From contig JAEOAD010002235.1 of the NCBI GenBank assembly GCA_036365145.1, positions 1 to 64,000 of the forward strand: a DNA stretch of 64,000 nucleotides, given 5' to 3'. The stretch comes from Orientallactaga sibirica. Lineage: Eukaryota; Chordata; Mammalia; Rodentia; Dipodidae. The number at the start of each line of letters is the position of its first letter. Position 1 is the first letter of the stretch. Under the pieces are notes generated by a model. It was not told the DNA's origin, made no database searches, and was given only the letters and a program-made list of their open reading frames with translations. Below, one piece after another: positions 21,885-31,626 of this stretch. The position numbers and the translations under genes were made by a program.

Positions 21885-21962
21885 GATTGTCAGTACTGGT
21901 GATAGAACCAGGACCTAATGCATGCTAAGAAAGGGCTCTATCCTGAGTTACAGCTCCAGCTC
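21885..21962 (-). mobile_element. ID-like SINE
   Basis: 'gtactggtgatagaaccagg' and 'gagttacagctccagctc' are the reverse of an ID-type tRNA head; a GATT tetranucleotide run marks the tail side. Confidence 0.65.
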
Positions 21963-22096
21963 AAGATCTGTGATTCTAAATGGAAGTGTAAACTCCACCA
22001 TATGAACACAGCATGACCTGGCTTCCTGACCTTGCTTGGTAGACCTGTACATTGCTCCTAGATTTTGTTATCTTAAGTGTGTGATGAGCCATACCA

Positions 22097-22414
22097 TGTT
22101 GGGCCCTAAGAGGCCTGGGTGTGAGGCCTAATGGAACTTCCTGAGCCTGACTAGAGTTTAGAGACCTATCTTGGGCCTCTTACTTCCGCTTAGGAGTGAC
22201 TCAGCAAGACCTAAGCCAAAACTGCCTCCGCCCAGCTACTGCTGACGTGGTGAAATACTATTGGCCCTTACACCTTTATCTCATCCTGAGACCCACCCTC
22301 TTTCTCAAAGCTATATAAACTCCTTCCTACTACAATAAAACGAGTTCCTGCTTTGACAGAACTCCCGACCCAGTGTGTTTTTCTCTCCAGTGTCTTAGAG
22401 GAGGGGGTCTGGGT
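22097..22414 (+). mobile_element. 5' LTR of provirus 1 (U5 end missing)
   Basis: Starts TGTTGGGCCC. It has TATATAA at 22312-22318 and AATAAA at 22334-22339, only 22 bases apart, so the polyadenylation signal lies near the expected cap site. Homology to the 3' LTR stops at 22414. The last 87 bases of U5 seen in the 3' copy are absent. By eye about 17 substitutions and one 3-base gap separate the two LTRs over some 315 bases. Confidence 0.85.
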
Positions 22415-22450
22415 TAGCCTAGCCCCCCCCTTAAACACCACCAAGCCGTA

Positions 22451-22693
22451 ATGGGCAACCTCCCTCCCCACCAGAGGACGCCGCAATTGCAGGCTCTTAA
22501 GGCCCTCCTCTTGCAACATGGCTTAAAAGTGCAACAAAAGGACCTCCATGGCTTTTGGGACAAAACTCTTGTTTTATCCCCATGGATTAGTCCAATCCTC
22601 CTTGCCATAATTGCCAGCCTTAAAGGCTTCTCTGTGGAGAAAGCCATTTCTACCCATAACAAAAGCTGTAAGGAAACTAAAACTGGCTCTTAA
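22451..22693 (+). pseudogene. gag: gag remnant, matrix-like N-terminus (provirus 1)
   Basis: An 80-codon frame starting Met-Gly-Asn, which fits an N-myristoylated matrix protein (Gly at position 2). It has a 'LKALLLQHGLKVQ' helix and a Pro-Trp pair ('SPWISP') near residues 44-49. That order suits the beta-type matrix. It ends in a TAA at 22691-22693, far short of a full Gag. The start lies only 36 bases beyond the LTR homology, so the normal leader is missing. Confidence 0.6.
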
Positions 22694-23349
22694 AATCTCG
22701 TCTCTCCCAAGGCCGCCACCCAAACTGCCACCGGCCCGCTGTCTTTTCAGCCCATAACCGCCACCTGTGGCAATAGTGCTCACAACCACCCCTCCCCCTC
22801 TTTACCCTTGGAAGGACCTCGGCCTGATCCATCCTAGACACACCCAGGCAGCTGCCAGTTTGCTAACACACACCATTGCCCCACCCTTCACCGCCTTCCC
22901 ATTAAAGAAGGGCCAGAGGCTACAGCCAGGCCCTGGTACCCCACCCCCTCTCTGATCTGGCTCTTATCCACAAGGCAGCCCAGGAATCTGGCATTGACTC
23001 TTACGTTAAACAGGTTCTTTTACATACAATGGGCCATCCACCTTCAGACTTACTGAGCACATTCACTCACACACTGGTCTGCCTAACTTTATTGCTAATG
23101 GGAATTCACAGGTAGACAAATTTTTGTTGCTGTCTCCTCCTTGCCACCCTTAAAACAAGCTAGATGTTTGCACCAAATGTTCCATCTATTCCCCACTAAC
23201 CTAAGAACCCTACATCCTGAGCTCGCTTGGCCAATGCAAGCATTTAGCCCGTACCTGTAAGGCATGTGCCCCCCCATCCCCATTAGGCCCCCTACAGCCT
23301 CAAGGAGTCAATCAATCCTAGAGGCTTTACCCCAAATTCTATCTGGCAG
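22694..23349 (+). pseudogene. gag-to-pol deletion join, integrase zinc-domain remnant
   Basis: The first part is Pro-rich coding-like sequence, probably Gag downstream of matrix. Near 23050 it passes into RNase H/integrase sequence ('HSHTGLPNF', then 'GNSQVDKF'). The HHCC zinc-binding region of integrase is recognisable but frameshifted and with stops; the second half is 'CKAC' at 23256-23267. The join removes most of gag, all of pro and nearly all of RT. Confidence 0.6.
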
Positions 23350-24285
23350 ATGGATGTTACCCACATACCTTCCTTTGGTAACCGCAAATATGTCCATGTC
23401 ATTGGGGACACTTACTCTAAGCTTACTTTTACTATTGTTCTCTCAGGGGATAAGGTGTCCCATGTCATTAAGGCAACAAAAACAGCTATGTTGGTCATGG
23501 GCGTGCCTTGGTCAATTAAAACTAACAATGGCCCTACATACACATCTGCCCAATTCACATCCTTCATGTACATTGCACACTATTCTCCATTTAGAAAACT
23601 TAAATATATTTTTCTCTCAGTTGATACTTTCTCCCATGCTTGCTGGGCATTGGCACACATCGGGGAAAAGGCTAAACATTCTATTAGCCATATGCTTCAA
23701 TGCTTTGCCACCCTTGGATTGCCAGATCAAGTCAAAACTGATAATGGCCCCTGCTTCGTAAGCAGGGCCTTTATAGATTTCCTCCAAACCTGGAAAATCT
23801 CACTTTCCACAGGCATCCCATATAACCCACGGGGCCAGGCCATCGTGGAAAAATATAATCAAACTCTCAAGTCTCAATTACAAAAACAAAAGGGGGAATC
23901 CCTACCCCCACACGACCAACTAAAAAAGGCATTATTAACCCTAAATATTTTAAATTTTTCTAAAGAAGATAGACACTTGTCCCCTTTTCAAAAACATTGG
24001 ACCTCAGCTGTTACTTACAGCTCCATCTGGGTCAAATGGAGGGACCCATTGACTGGGGCCTGGAGAGGACCAGACCCCCTCCTCACAGCAGGGAGAAGGT
24101 TTAGATGTGTATTCCCTCAAGAGGAAAAAAGACCCATTTGGGTACCAGCAAGAGACCTAAAATATTTACCCCAACAAGGGGATAATAACAATCACCTCTC
24201 CAGGGAGTGTTCCACCCCTGAGAACTGTGCCTCTGTTTCTTCCCCAGGAACGACTGGAGATGTGGATGCTACTAGACCCAAATAA
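23350..24285 (+). pseudogene. pol: Integrase with tandem duplicated catalytic core (provirus 1)
   Basis: A 311-codon open frame of retroviral integrase type. Residues 1-72 (copy A) and 73 onward (copy B) both cover the core from the 'MDVTH' position to the second-Asp block, an exact 72-residue period. In copy A the first Asp is present (residue 2) but the second reads Asn ('KTNNGP', residue 59). In copy B the first is Tyr (residue 74), while the second Asp ('KTDNGP', residue 131) and the Glu ('IVEK', residue 167) remain, 35 residues apart as in the DD35E rule. The C-terminal part has 'GPDPLL' and 'PIWVPARDLK', the DNA-binding domain end seen in class II integrases. Copies A and B share only about 30% of residues by eye. 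Activity is not expected. Confidence 0.75.
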
Positions 24286-24563
24286 TGCCAGAAAAATATA
24301 GGAAGATTTGGGAGAGGAGACGGGACTTCCAAGACAACCCGCTGTGGATGGGCTTACATGGCTTTTTACCCTACCTTCTCCCTCCCCTTGGACCCTTCCT
24401 TCTCCTTCTTCTTATCCTAACTGTCGGGCCCTGTGTAATTAATAAGATTACACAATTCATTCACCAACAGCTAGAGGCAATTAAACTTCATCAGGTCGAA
24501 ATACATTACCACAGGCTCGCAACTCAGGAGCCGGGCTCTTCCTCTGACTGGCTGTCTTCCTAG
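24285..24563 (+). pseudogene. env: Env TM C-terminal remnant (provirus 1)
   Basis: A 92-codon frame, overlapping the integrase stop, with a membrane-proximal segment ('NPLWMGLHGF'), a hydrophobic membrane span ('LGPFLLLLLILTVGPCVIN', residues about 35-53) and a short cytoplasmic tail. The 'GPCVIN' motif also occurs in provirus 2. This is gammaretrovirus-type TM. The surface subunit, fusion peptide and ectodomain are absent, so it is non-functional. Confidence 0.65.
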
Positions 24564-24718
24564 CATCCTCCCCGCCCTCCATGGAACCAATGACAGGTAA
24601 GATCTCAGACAGGCTGAGCCAACCTAAGACAGGTCATGGAGTGGATTTTCGATGGGCTGGAGGCATGGTACCCAGTGATGGGTAAGATCCCCAGAGGGGG
24701 ACAACTTAAGACAGGGGC

Positions 24719-25110
24719 TGTAGCAGACAGCTTCAGGTTCACTGAGATGAACTTCCAGATCAGGCACAGTTATGGAGGAAGGGATATCATTTACTGAAGC
24801 TTACAGATCCAGGGGAAGTTCCAATAATGGCAGAAGAAGCTGGCCTGCCTTCACAGGGCCAAGCAGAGAGAGAAAAAGCCAACCAGCCACACAGCACACT
24901 GAGAAAAACTACAGCCAAAAAGTCACACAGCACACTTCAGGAACTCCTGCTAGGCACACTTTGCATATCTTTACAATGGAATCTCAAACTCACCACCAAC
25001 ACCTTAAGACCAGCCCCCAGTGACATTGCCTCTAGCAAGGTGATTGCAGATGCAAACCATAACTAATAAAATACTGAATATATTGGGGGACATATATTCA
25101 AACTACCACA
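24719..25110 (-). mobile_element. MaLR solo LTR inside provirus 1
   Basis: On the plus strand it runs TGTAGCAG ... CTACCACA. The reverse complement has the MaLR head 'TGTGGTAGTTTGAATA'. A 5-base duplication 'ggggc' at 24714-24718 and 25111-25115 defines the insertion. The 83- and 79-codon frames over it are chance. Confidence 0.87.
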
Positions 25111-25142
25111 GGGGCCATGGTTTCCGCCGTTCTTACAAAAAC

Positions 25143-25154
25143 AAAAGGGGGAGA
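25143..25154 (+). promoter_or_regulatory. Polypurine tract of provirus 1
   Basis: AAAAGGGGGAGA directly precedes the 3' LTR and is where plus-strand DNA synthesis would have been primed. Confidence 0.85.
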
Positions 25155-25556
25155 TGTTGGGCCCTAAGAGGCCCGGGTGTGAGGCCTAGTGGAACTTCCT
25201 GAGCCTGACTAGAGTTTAGCAACCTGTCTTTGGCCTACTTCCGCTTAAGAGTGACTCAGCAAGACCTAAGCCAAAACTGCCTCCGCCCAGCTACTGCTGA
25301 TGTGGTGAAATACTATTGGCCCTTACACCTTTATCTCATCCTGAGACCCACCCTCTTTCTCAAAGCTATATAAACACCTTCCTACTACAATAAAATGAGT
25401 TCCTGCTTCAACAAGACTCCTGACCCAGTGGGTTTTTCTCTCCAGTGTCTTAGAGGAGGGGGCCTGGGTCGCCGACATTCACCATCCTGCTCAGCCCCAA
25501 GAGGAGCCGGCTGGACCGGCTCTTTCTTCAGCCCTACCTGCTGGGAGGAAGCAGCA
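25155..25556 (+). mobile_element. 3' LTR of provirus 1 (full length)
   Basis: 402 bp from TGTTGG to 'gcagca', followed at once by the 'atacca' duplication. It keeps the U5 end that the 5' copy lacks. Confidence 0.85.
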
Positions 25557-25562
25557 ATACCA

Positions 25563-26580
25563 CGCATGAATCTTTGTGGTCATATTTACTTTCAATCGTA
25601 TAATGGGTTTGTAGATGTGAAATTACTGGTCTGAAGAATGTACATTTTTTTAAAGTCCTTCCATGCATGGCTGGGCTTCCAAAGGCTTCTTCCCAACTTG
25701 ATCTTCAATTTAAAGGGTGAAAGTGCCCATCCCTCATGACCCCCACCAGCATCATGAAGTAATATTATTAGAAGAAGATGAATTTTGCCAGACAGCCACT
25801 TCTAATAATGATTGCTGCTCTGAATGCATGCCTGCCACCAAGTGAGCTCCTATAGCATTCCTCAACTAGAAAGTAGAGTTCCCTAAGGTCAGCCAAGGGT
25901 TGTTGGTAACCTTTACCTTGGGATTGAGAGGCTGTTTCCTTTTTATCTGAGGCAAGCCAAAACAATGGTATAAAAATTGTTTTTTTATGGCACATTGATG
26001 TTCTTAGGTTTTGAACTATGGAGCTCTGCTGTAGGCAACCTACGCCTTGTAGTCCCACTGGAGTCTGTGCCTATAGAAGCACCTTGGCCCTGCTGGCAGT
26101 ACTTACCTCATGATATTGTCCACTAACATGTTTGGGGCTGGGATCTCAAGCCACCCATGAGAAAGCTGTTCCCCCATCTGAAGAGCAGGGATTCTTGCCA
26201 GCTGGGGCTACCTTAGAAAAGTCATTTTTTTCTCTCCCCTACCCATCCTGTCATAAGGGTCTCAACTCAGAGGAGCACCTGATAGCAGGGATGGGTTTTT
26301 CCTCATGGTGAAAGCATGGGCTTTCTAGGGAGTGGATGGGTTTTCTTAGAGGTCTTCAAGTGGCCCTGCAGGTTACTGAATTCTGCCTACCCCACAACAT
26401 CCCCTAACACATATTTTTCTTGGCATTTTTGTGCTTCATCCCTATTTCATCTGTCTCTGCATTTAGAAAGTTATCTTTCTAGTTACTGTACTTTGGGCAC
26501 TATATTAGCTTTAACCTTTGAAATTGACTCAGTTTGGGGTCACAGTTGGCTCATATGTCACCAGTCAACCTCAGCTATAG
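25563..26580. other. Unassigned sequence
   Basis: No repeat recognised. A 96-codon minus frame (25768-26058) and a 100-codon plus frame (26316-26618) have no identifiable domain. Composition is ordinary. Confidence 0.5.
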
Positions 26581-26589
26581 GTTCAGTGA

Positions 26590-26935
26590 AGGTGACACAC
26601 CACACACGTACCACATGAACATGGCCTTGTTTTCATCCTGGGGCTTCCTCAAGTGCAATGTGGGAAACAAACTCAATATTACACACATTCCATGCACATG
26701 AATATGAGTGTGTGCACCAATGAAGAACACTATGCACATAGGTGTGGACACACATGTGCACAACAAGCTAACACAAATATGGCTGCATATACATTCACTC
26801 CTATGTTCACATGTCCATACACATGGACACAAAAGCACACATGGTGCACAAATGTACAAGTATGCATGCTCATGCATGCACATAGACACACATAAGCATA
26901 CACCTATATACAGTACTTCTCACATATCTATGTAG
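26590..26935 (+). repeat. Degenerate CA/ATGC-rich tract
   Basis: 'cacacac', 'acatgtgcac' and 'gcatgcacatagacacac' type runs. His/Met/Cys-rich frames on both strands are low-complexity artefacts. Confidence 0.75.
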
Positions 26936-27042
26936 TCTATATATTGTTACATATAGTCATTTGGTTGGAATTTTCCACCAACAGAAACTGTGCCACACAA
27001 TTCCTACAAGTGCATCTTTTCATCCAATGATGTATTATGGCC

Positions 27043-27205
27043 AGGTACAGTGGTGCACTCCTTTAATCCCAGCACTTGGGAGGCAGAGGTAGGAGGATCA
27101 TCATGAATATGAAGCCAGCCTAAGACTACAGAGTGAGTGCCAGGCCAGCCTGGGTTAGAGTGAGACCCTACCTCAAAAACAAAGAAACAAAACAAAACAA
27201 AAATT
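27043..27205 (+). mobile_element. B1-type SINE
   Basis: 'ccaggtacagtggtgcactc' head, 'gaggcagaggtaggaggatc' core and a 'caaaacaaaacaaaa' tail. Confidence 0.9.
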
Positions 27206-29340
27206 AAACAATGTATTACTGATATCCCTTCATGTGAGTATGTAAAAATCTATTTCATGCTTTTTTTATTGTAAAATTAGTTTATCAGTGTTCTGAGCAT
27301 GCTTGCCTCTGAATGCCTGAGTGGGTTTCTGCACATGTGTGTATGAGTCTATACATGTTTGTGTATTCTTCTGTGTCTTTTTGTGTCTGAGCAAGTGCAT
27401 ATGTTTGTATTTATGTACACATTCACATACATGAATACCTGTGTGTATATGTGTCTCTGAGTGTCATATGCAACATACTGGACTTCATGATAAGGTGCCT
27501 GTCTGTGTGGATCTCAAAGTCCTCTTGTGGGGCCTGGTGGGAGGTGTCTTGCCTGACTGAGCACAGCCTGGAAGAGGTAAGCAGGCTAGGCTACCCATGA
27601 GGCTCCACTGTCTGCTCCTCACTAGGGAGGTCTTATTGGGCATAGGGAGAATGCTAGAGTAATGGAGAGCAGAAATGGCCCAAAGGCTCTTCTGCAGGGT
27701 GAACCTGGTGAGAAGAGCCACCCCCACCATGTAAAGCCTTTTCAAGGCTCACTCAGTCTTGAACCAACATATCTCCTTTGGGTTGGGGTATAAAAATCAG
27801 CTGCATAAGTGTCAGGTGGCCCAGCAAGTGTCCTAAAGAGGCCTCCAGGGCCAGTTCTGCAGGCATTTTGAAACTGGCATTCACAATTCATTTTACCGCT
27901 TTGCATTAGTGAAGGCTGGTGGGTTGAACTCAGGCTAATAAAACAATGTTGTTGATGTTTTTTTTTTTTCTTGGTCTTTAAAATAATGGACTCATCACAT
28001 GGAGTCCACAAGGTTATTTCCTGTCCTTAAATGAATAGCATTAACAACTCACATTAAGAGAATGGCCACAAAGTTATAAAGTCTTAGATAGTATATTATC
28101 TGGTTTACAAAAAAATATTTCCAATTTTTTATAGCTACTATTCTCATGCCTCAGATTTGCAGAGTGGGTTCCTCTGTCCATGTATGACTCTAGAAGATGG
28201 ATGCTGGCCTGTCAGATTGGTAGTCCAAGCAGTCAGGGCTGTAGCAGTGACCCAGGGTCAGGGCCCTCAGGGCCTTGAGAAGCTATACTTCCTTCATCCC
28301 CTAAGGTCATGCCTGGCCTGGCTCTGTGGGTACCACACCTGCCTTTGGCCCATGCCCAACAGTGCTTTCTCAGAGTGAGGATTCATGTGCCCTCAGTCCA
28401 CTGAGCTTATTTGGAGCAGTAGGTGAGGGCCCCACCTGCTACAAGTGTCTCTCTTTTCCTTCTATCATTACCTAGAGTTTCCTGTTCAAAGAAGTAGACT
28501 ACTGACCTGGCTGAGCTGAGGCCACTCCCTGTCACCTACACCCATGGCATTATTTTCCTGGTATGCTTCAGGTGGAGGGCCATGCTGGACCAAGGAAGTC
28601 AAAAGGAATATGTCAGGGAGGTGTGTGGGTCTACTGAACCAGCAACTGGGTCAGTACCTTCCACTTCTGGGTTTACTTGGATCTCAGAGGCATGTGGGGG
28701 CCATATGGAGATGTAAGAACCAGATACCATAAACTGCATACCTACCTGTCCTTTGGAGGTCAAGGAGCAGGGAGCAGATTCACAGAAGCCATCAATGTGG
28801 GTATATACTCTGAGAGCCACAATTGTAGTCCCTTTTCTGTACTACAGCTGGCACTGGATAGTAAAAAGATGTTGACCCCTGAGGACATGTTCAGCAGCTA
28901 GAACACTTAGGATCTTTCCACAGACCAAGGTGCTCCAAGCTCCAGAACCAGCAGGATGCAGCCAGCATCACGTATCTTCTTTGTGTGCTTAAAGGTACAA
29001 TGGCAAAAAAGAGACTGATAAGTGCTCCCTCTCTTCAATCTCTCACATGCCCCTGGGTGTGGCTAAGACCCAGAGTTGTAAGAAACTGAGGTATGCAGTA
29101 CTGTGGCTGGCTCTACTGCTTTCCCATCTCTACTTCTGTATACCCTCCTGGCTGTGTGCCTGTTCTTTGCTAGACACCACCTCCTTTGCAGTGGGGAGCA
29201 CAGTGTGAGGCTCTGGCCTTTTCTTCCAGTGGGCATGGGAAGAGACTTTGAGTGCAAAGGAGAAAGTTAATCTCCATACTTGTGGTTAGTATTTCCTCAG
29301 TGTGCTTTCAGACTTGGTGTTGATGATTTGGGCACTTCGG
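27206..29340. other. Repeat-poor unassigned stretch
   Basis: Apart from a degenerate TG-rich section (about 27295-27470), I recognise no repeat. GC content is moderate. Several 60-90 codon frames occur, none with an identifiable domain. It could be intronic or hold regulatory DNA. Confidence 0.45.
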
Positions 29341-29624
29341 TCCATAGGCATTCCAAGTTTCCTTTCCAGTTTTTTTTTTTTTTTTTTTGTCTGTTCAACG
29401 AGTCACTTTGGGGTCTGGAGAGATTATTCAGTGGTTAAAGGTAGTTTTGGATTCGATTTTCCACTGCCCACGTAAAGCCAGATGCACGGAGTGGCGCACG
29501 TGTCTGGTGTTCGTTTGCAGAGGCAGGAGGACCTGGTGTGCTCATTCTTAGAATTTGGGACTGATTAGAGTGACGAGAGAAATACAAGAGTTAGAAAGCT
29601 AGCACAGACGATTATTACTTTTAT

Positions 29625-29952
29625 TATTTAGCCTTAAATGGAGTTTACCGCCCTCTTTGGGCTGCATTCCCAAGCAACCCGACTACAGAAGATACAGACC
29701 TGGCCCGCTGGGGGCCTACACGCCTCACACAGTCTAAGGGCTGGGCCTCCATCAGAAGGATTCCCCCCACACCCCACACCCCCGGCCCACGAGCGGCGCC
29801 GGTGAGTGAGTCTTCCGTAATTCACATTTCCTGCATCGCGCCTTGCGGTGGGGATCCGTCGCTGGGCTTTTCCCTGTTACTGAGGGAATTCCGGGTAGTT
29901 TCTTTCCCTCCACTGACTAAATTCAGCGGGGTCCCCACGTCTGATCTGAGGA
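29625..29952 (-). pseudogene. 28S rRNA 5' end fragment
   Basis: The plus strand holds the reverse complement of the start of 28S rRNA: 'gggctgcattcccaagcaac', 'cactgactaaattcagcggg' and, at the 5' end, 'cacgtctgatctgagg'. About 330 bases of the molecule are present, with scattered changes, and both the rest of 28S and its expected downstream sequence are absent. It is a dead copy, not a ribosomal gene. Confidence 0.9.
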
Positions 29953-30440
29953 AGGAGCGGAGGTGGCCGGTTGGACGCGGTAGGACTGGGCACTCCGTTC
30001 CCCACGCCGCCCCACGCTTTCAGAACCAGGAGCACGAGAGAGCCAGCGTGGAAGAGACAGGGATCCCTAGTCGTGACGCAGAGAGACACGCACGTAACCC
30101 CGAACGCTCTCGTCATAAACTACCCCACTACGAGGAGGGTGCGCGAAGGGCAGGCGGGCCGAGATTGGGAACACAGGCAGGTGACCGCGATTTTGTCCTG
30201 CTCAGAGCTCGCGGGATGCGGTGAGGCCAGTCCCCCGACACGCGGGAGAGGCGCGCATCCGACGGGCAACCAAGGCGGCCTGCGGTGCTACACGGGAGGG
30301 GTGGGCGGTGGCGCTACACGACGGGGCGTGCACCCTCGAGAGGGGTAAGGTGGGTCAGAAACCCGCAACCTTGCAGGCGACGCCTCATGAGCCACACCAC
30401 CCCGTGAGAACCGAGCAGGGAAGAAGTTCCCCCGAACAGC
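29953..30440 (-). other. Probable ITS2-derived spacer beside the 28S fragment
   Basis: CpG-rich sequence begins exactly where the 28S 5' end stops, which is where ITS2 sits in rDNA. The 5.8S gene is not reached. Long frames here (140, 125 and 107 codons) arise from the GC-rich composition and are not genes. The far boundary is approximate. Confidence 0.65.
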
Positions 30441-30572
30441 AGCAGCCAGCCCCTTCACCTATGCTATCTTTCCCTCTCCTTTGCCCCTCCTTCCCTTCTA
30501 CTCTCTCTCCTTGTAAACAAACAAACAAACAAACAAATAAATAAATAAATAAATATTTTAAAGTCATTTTGG

Positions 30573-30750
30573 CATGCCCCCCCCAAGCAATGACTGGTGT
30601 TCTCACAACTCATATAACCCACAACTTTATGGAGAATACCAGCAATCCCACTAAGAAAGGCCTTCAGTGAATTCGGGGAAGTGAGGAGGGAAATGATGGT
30701 ACAAACACATGATGTGTCCATACAATGTTTCTACTTAATACTATTTAAAA
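30573..30750 (+). mobile_element. 5'-truncated LINE-1 3' UTR
   Basis: 'ccagcaatcccactaagaa' and the purine block resemble the terminus at about 6130-6255. 'aagtcattttgg' recurs at 30561-30572 and 30751-30762, so it landed in the SINE's own target duplication. Confidence 0.72.
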
Positions 30751-30760
30751 AAGTCATTTT

Positions 30761-31130
30761 GGGGCTGGGAAGATGGCTAAGTTAGTAAGAAAATGAGTGT
30801 TTGTTGTTCAAGCAAGAGGACCTGAGAGGGCTATTCCCCAGCACCAAGATAAACAGCTGGCTGTGATCACATATGTCTGTAATCCAGTCTGATGGTGAGA
30901 TGGGGGTGAGGGAAAGGAGGAATTAGAGAATTCATGGAGCTTTTTGTGGGATAATGGCCGCTCCAGGTTGAATGAGAGACTCTTCTTAAGGAAGTAGGAG
31001 GGTGAGGGAAAACAGGAGGACATTCTCCTCTGGCTTCTGCAAGAGTGTGCACAGGGATTGCACATCTGCACACATGTGTATACCCCACACATCACACTAC
31101 ACATACTTTATACACACACATAAGAAAACA
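30761..31130 (+). mobile_element. Decayed rodent SINE with CA-rich tail
   Basis: 'ggggctgggaagatggctaag' head, 'ctatatgtctgtaatcc'-like middle and a purine-rich then ACACAT-rich end. It fits a B2/B3-like layout rather than the DIP-like one. Confidence 0.5.
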
Positions 31131-31139
31131 AATCACTTT

Positions 31140-31620
31140 GCATCCTGAGGATAAATGACTATTTTCTTGCATTCTGGTTATGGTAGCTTCCTAACACTTG
31201 GATCTTCAGAGGACTTGGACTTTATTCCACTTTCTGTTCTGAGATAGAGACAGCTTTGTATTTTCAAAACAAACTTTCTAGGGCTTGTTCTGTGCCCTCT
31301 GCTTTTTTGCCTGATTTTGATCACGCCCGTGGCAGCTGCAACAAACCAGCTGTCTAAAGCCTGAGACCTTCATTGAGTATCAGCTCTGATCACTAGAGCT
31401 ATGGAGCACCCATTCCAGGCTAACCAACCTGTTTGCCTGCTTCAGCTGCAGTTGCAGCTGCAGCTCCAGCTGTCTCAGGGGCAAGCCCAGTACTCTTCAC
31501 AGTGAACTAGCAAGACTGAGCAGACATTAAACCTCCTGTTCCTCACTTTCTGTATTCTTTCTTGATTCTGACAGAGCTGATAATTCCATCATTGTAGGAT
31601 TGTTGCAAAAAAATGGATTT
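31140..31620. other. Unassigned sequence
   Basis: Contains a short run of imperfect 'cagctgcag' hexamers at about 31444-31470. No gene or repeat seen. Confidence 0.5.
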
Positions 31621-31626
31621 AGAGGG

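Larger units (their letters stand above)
22097..25556 (+). mobile_element. Provirus 1: internally deleted class II-like endogenous retrovirus
   Basis: Two related LTRs bound 2.7 kb of internal sequence. A perfect 6-base direct repeat 'atacca' flanks the whole unit (22091-22096 and 25557-25562), the duplication length typical of betaretrovirus-like (class II) integration. Internal parts in order are a matrix-like gag start, a gag-to-pol join that removes capsid, nucleocapsid, protease and RT, an integrase, and the end of a gammaretrovirus-type Env TM. A MaLR solo LTR is inserted before the polypurine tract. Parts of pol and env survive only as pieces, so it is defective. Confidence 0.85.
29411..30556 (+). 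mobile_element. DIP-like SINE split by an rDNA-containing insert
   Basis: The SINE head and body run 29411-29550, and a CT-rich segment plus (AAAC)n/(AAAT)n tail at about 30455-30556 completes it. 'agtcactttgg' (29401-29411) and 'agtcattttgg' (30562-30572) are its target duplication with one change, which shows that both parts belong to one element. About 0.9 kb of unrelated DNA lies between. Confidence 0.72.

Noticed and set aside
23350..24285. The open integrase frame as a domesticated host gene
   Set aside because: No promoter or splice context beyond the provirus, damaged catalytic residues in both copies, and flanking retroviral frames are broken. Openness alone is not enough evidence.
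26575..26935. His/Cys-rich frames resembling metal-binding protein
   Set aside because: Product of a degenerate CA/ATGC tract.
29802..30348. Long overlapping frames (140, 125 and 79 codons) suggesting a gene
   Set aside because: They lie in rDNA-derived sequence (28S antisense and ITS2); openness is due to high GC.
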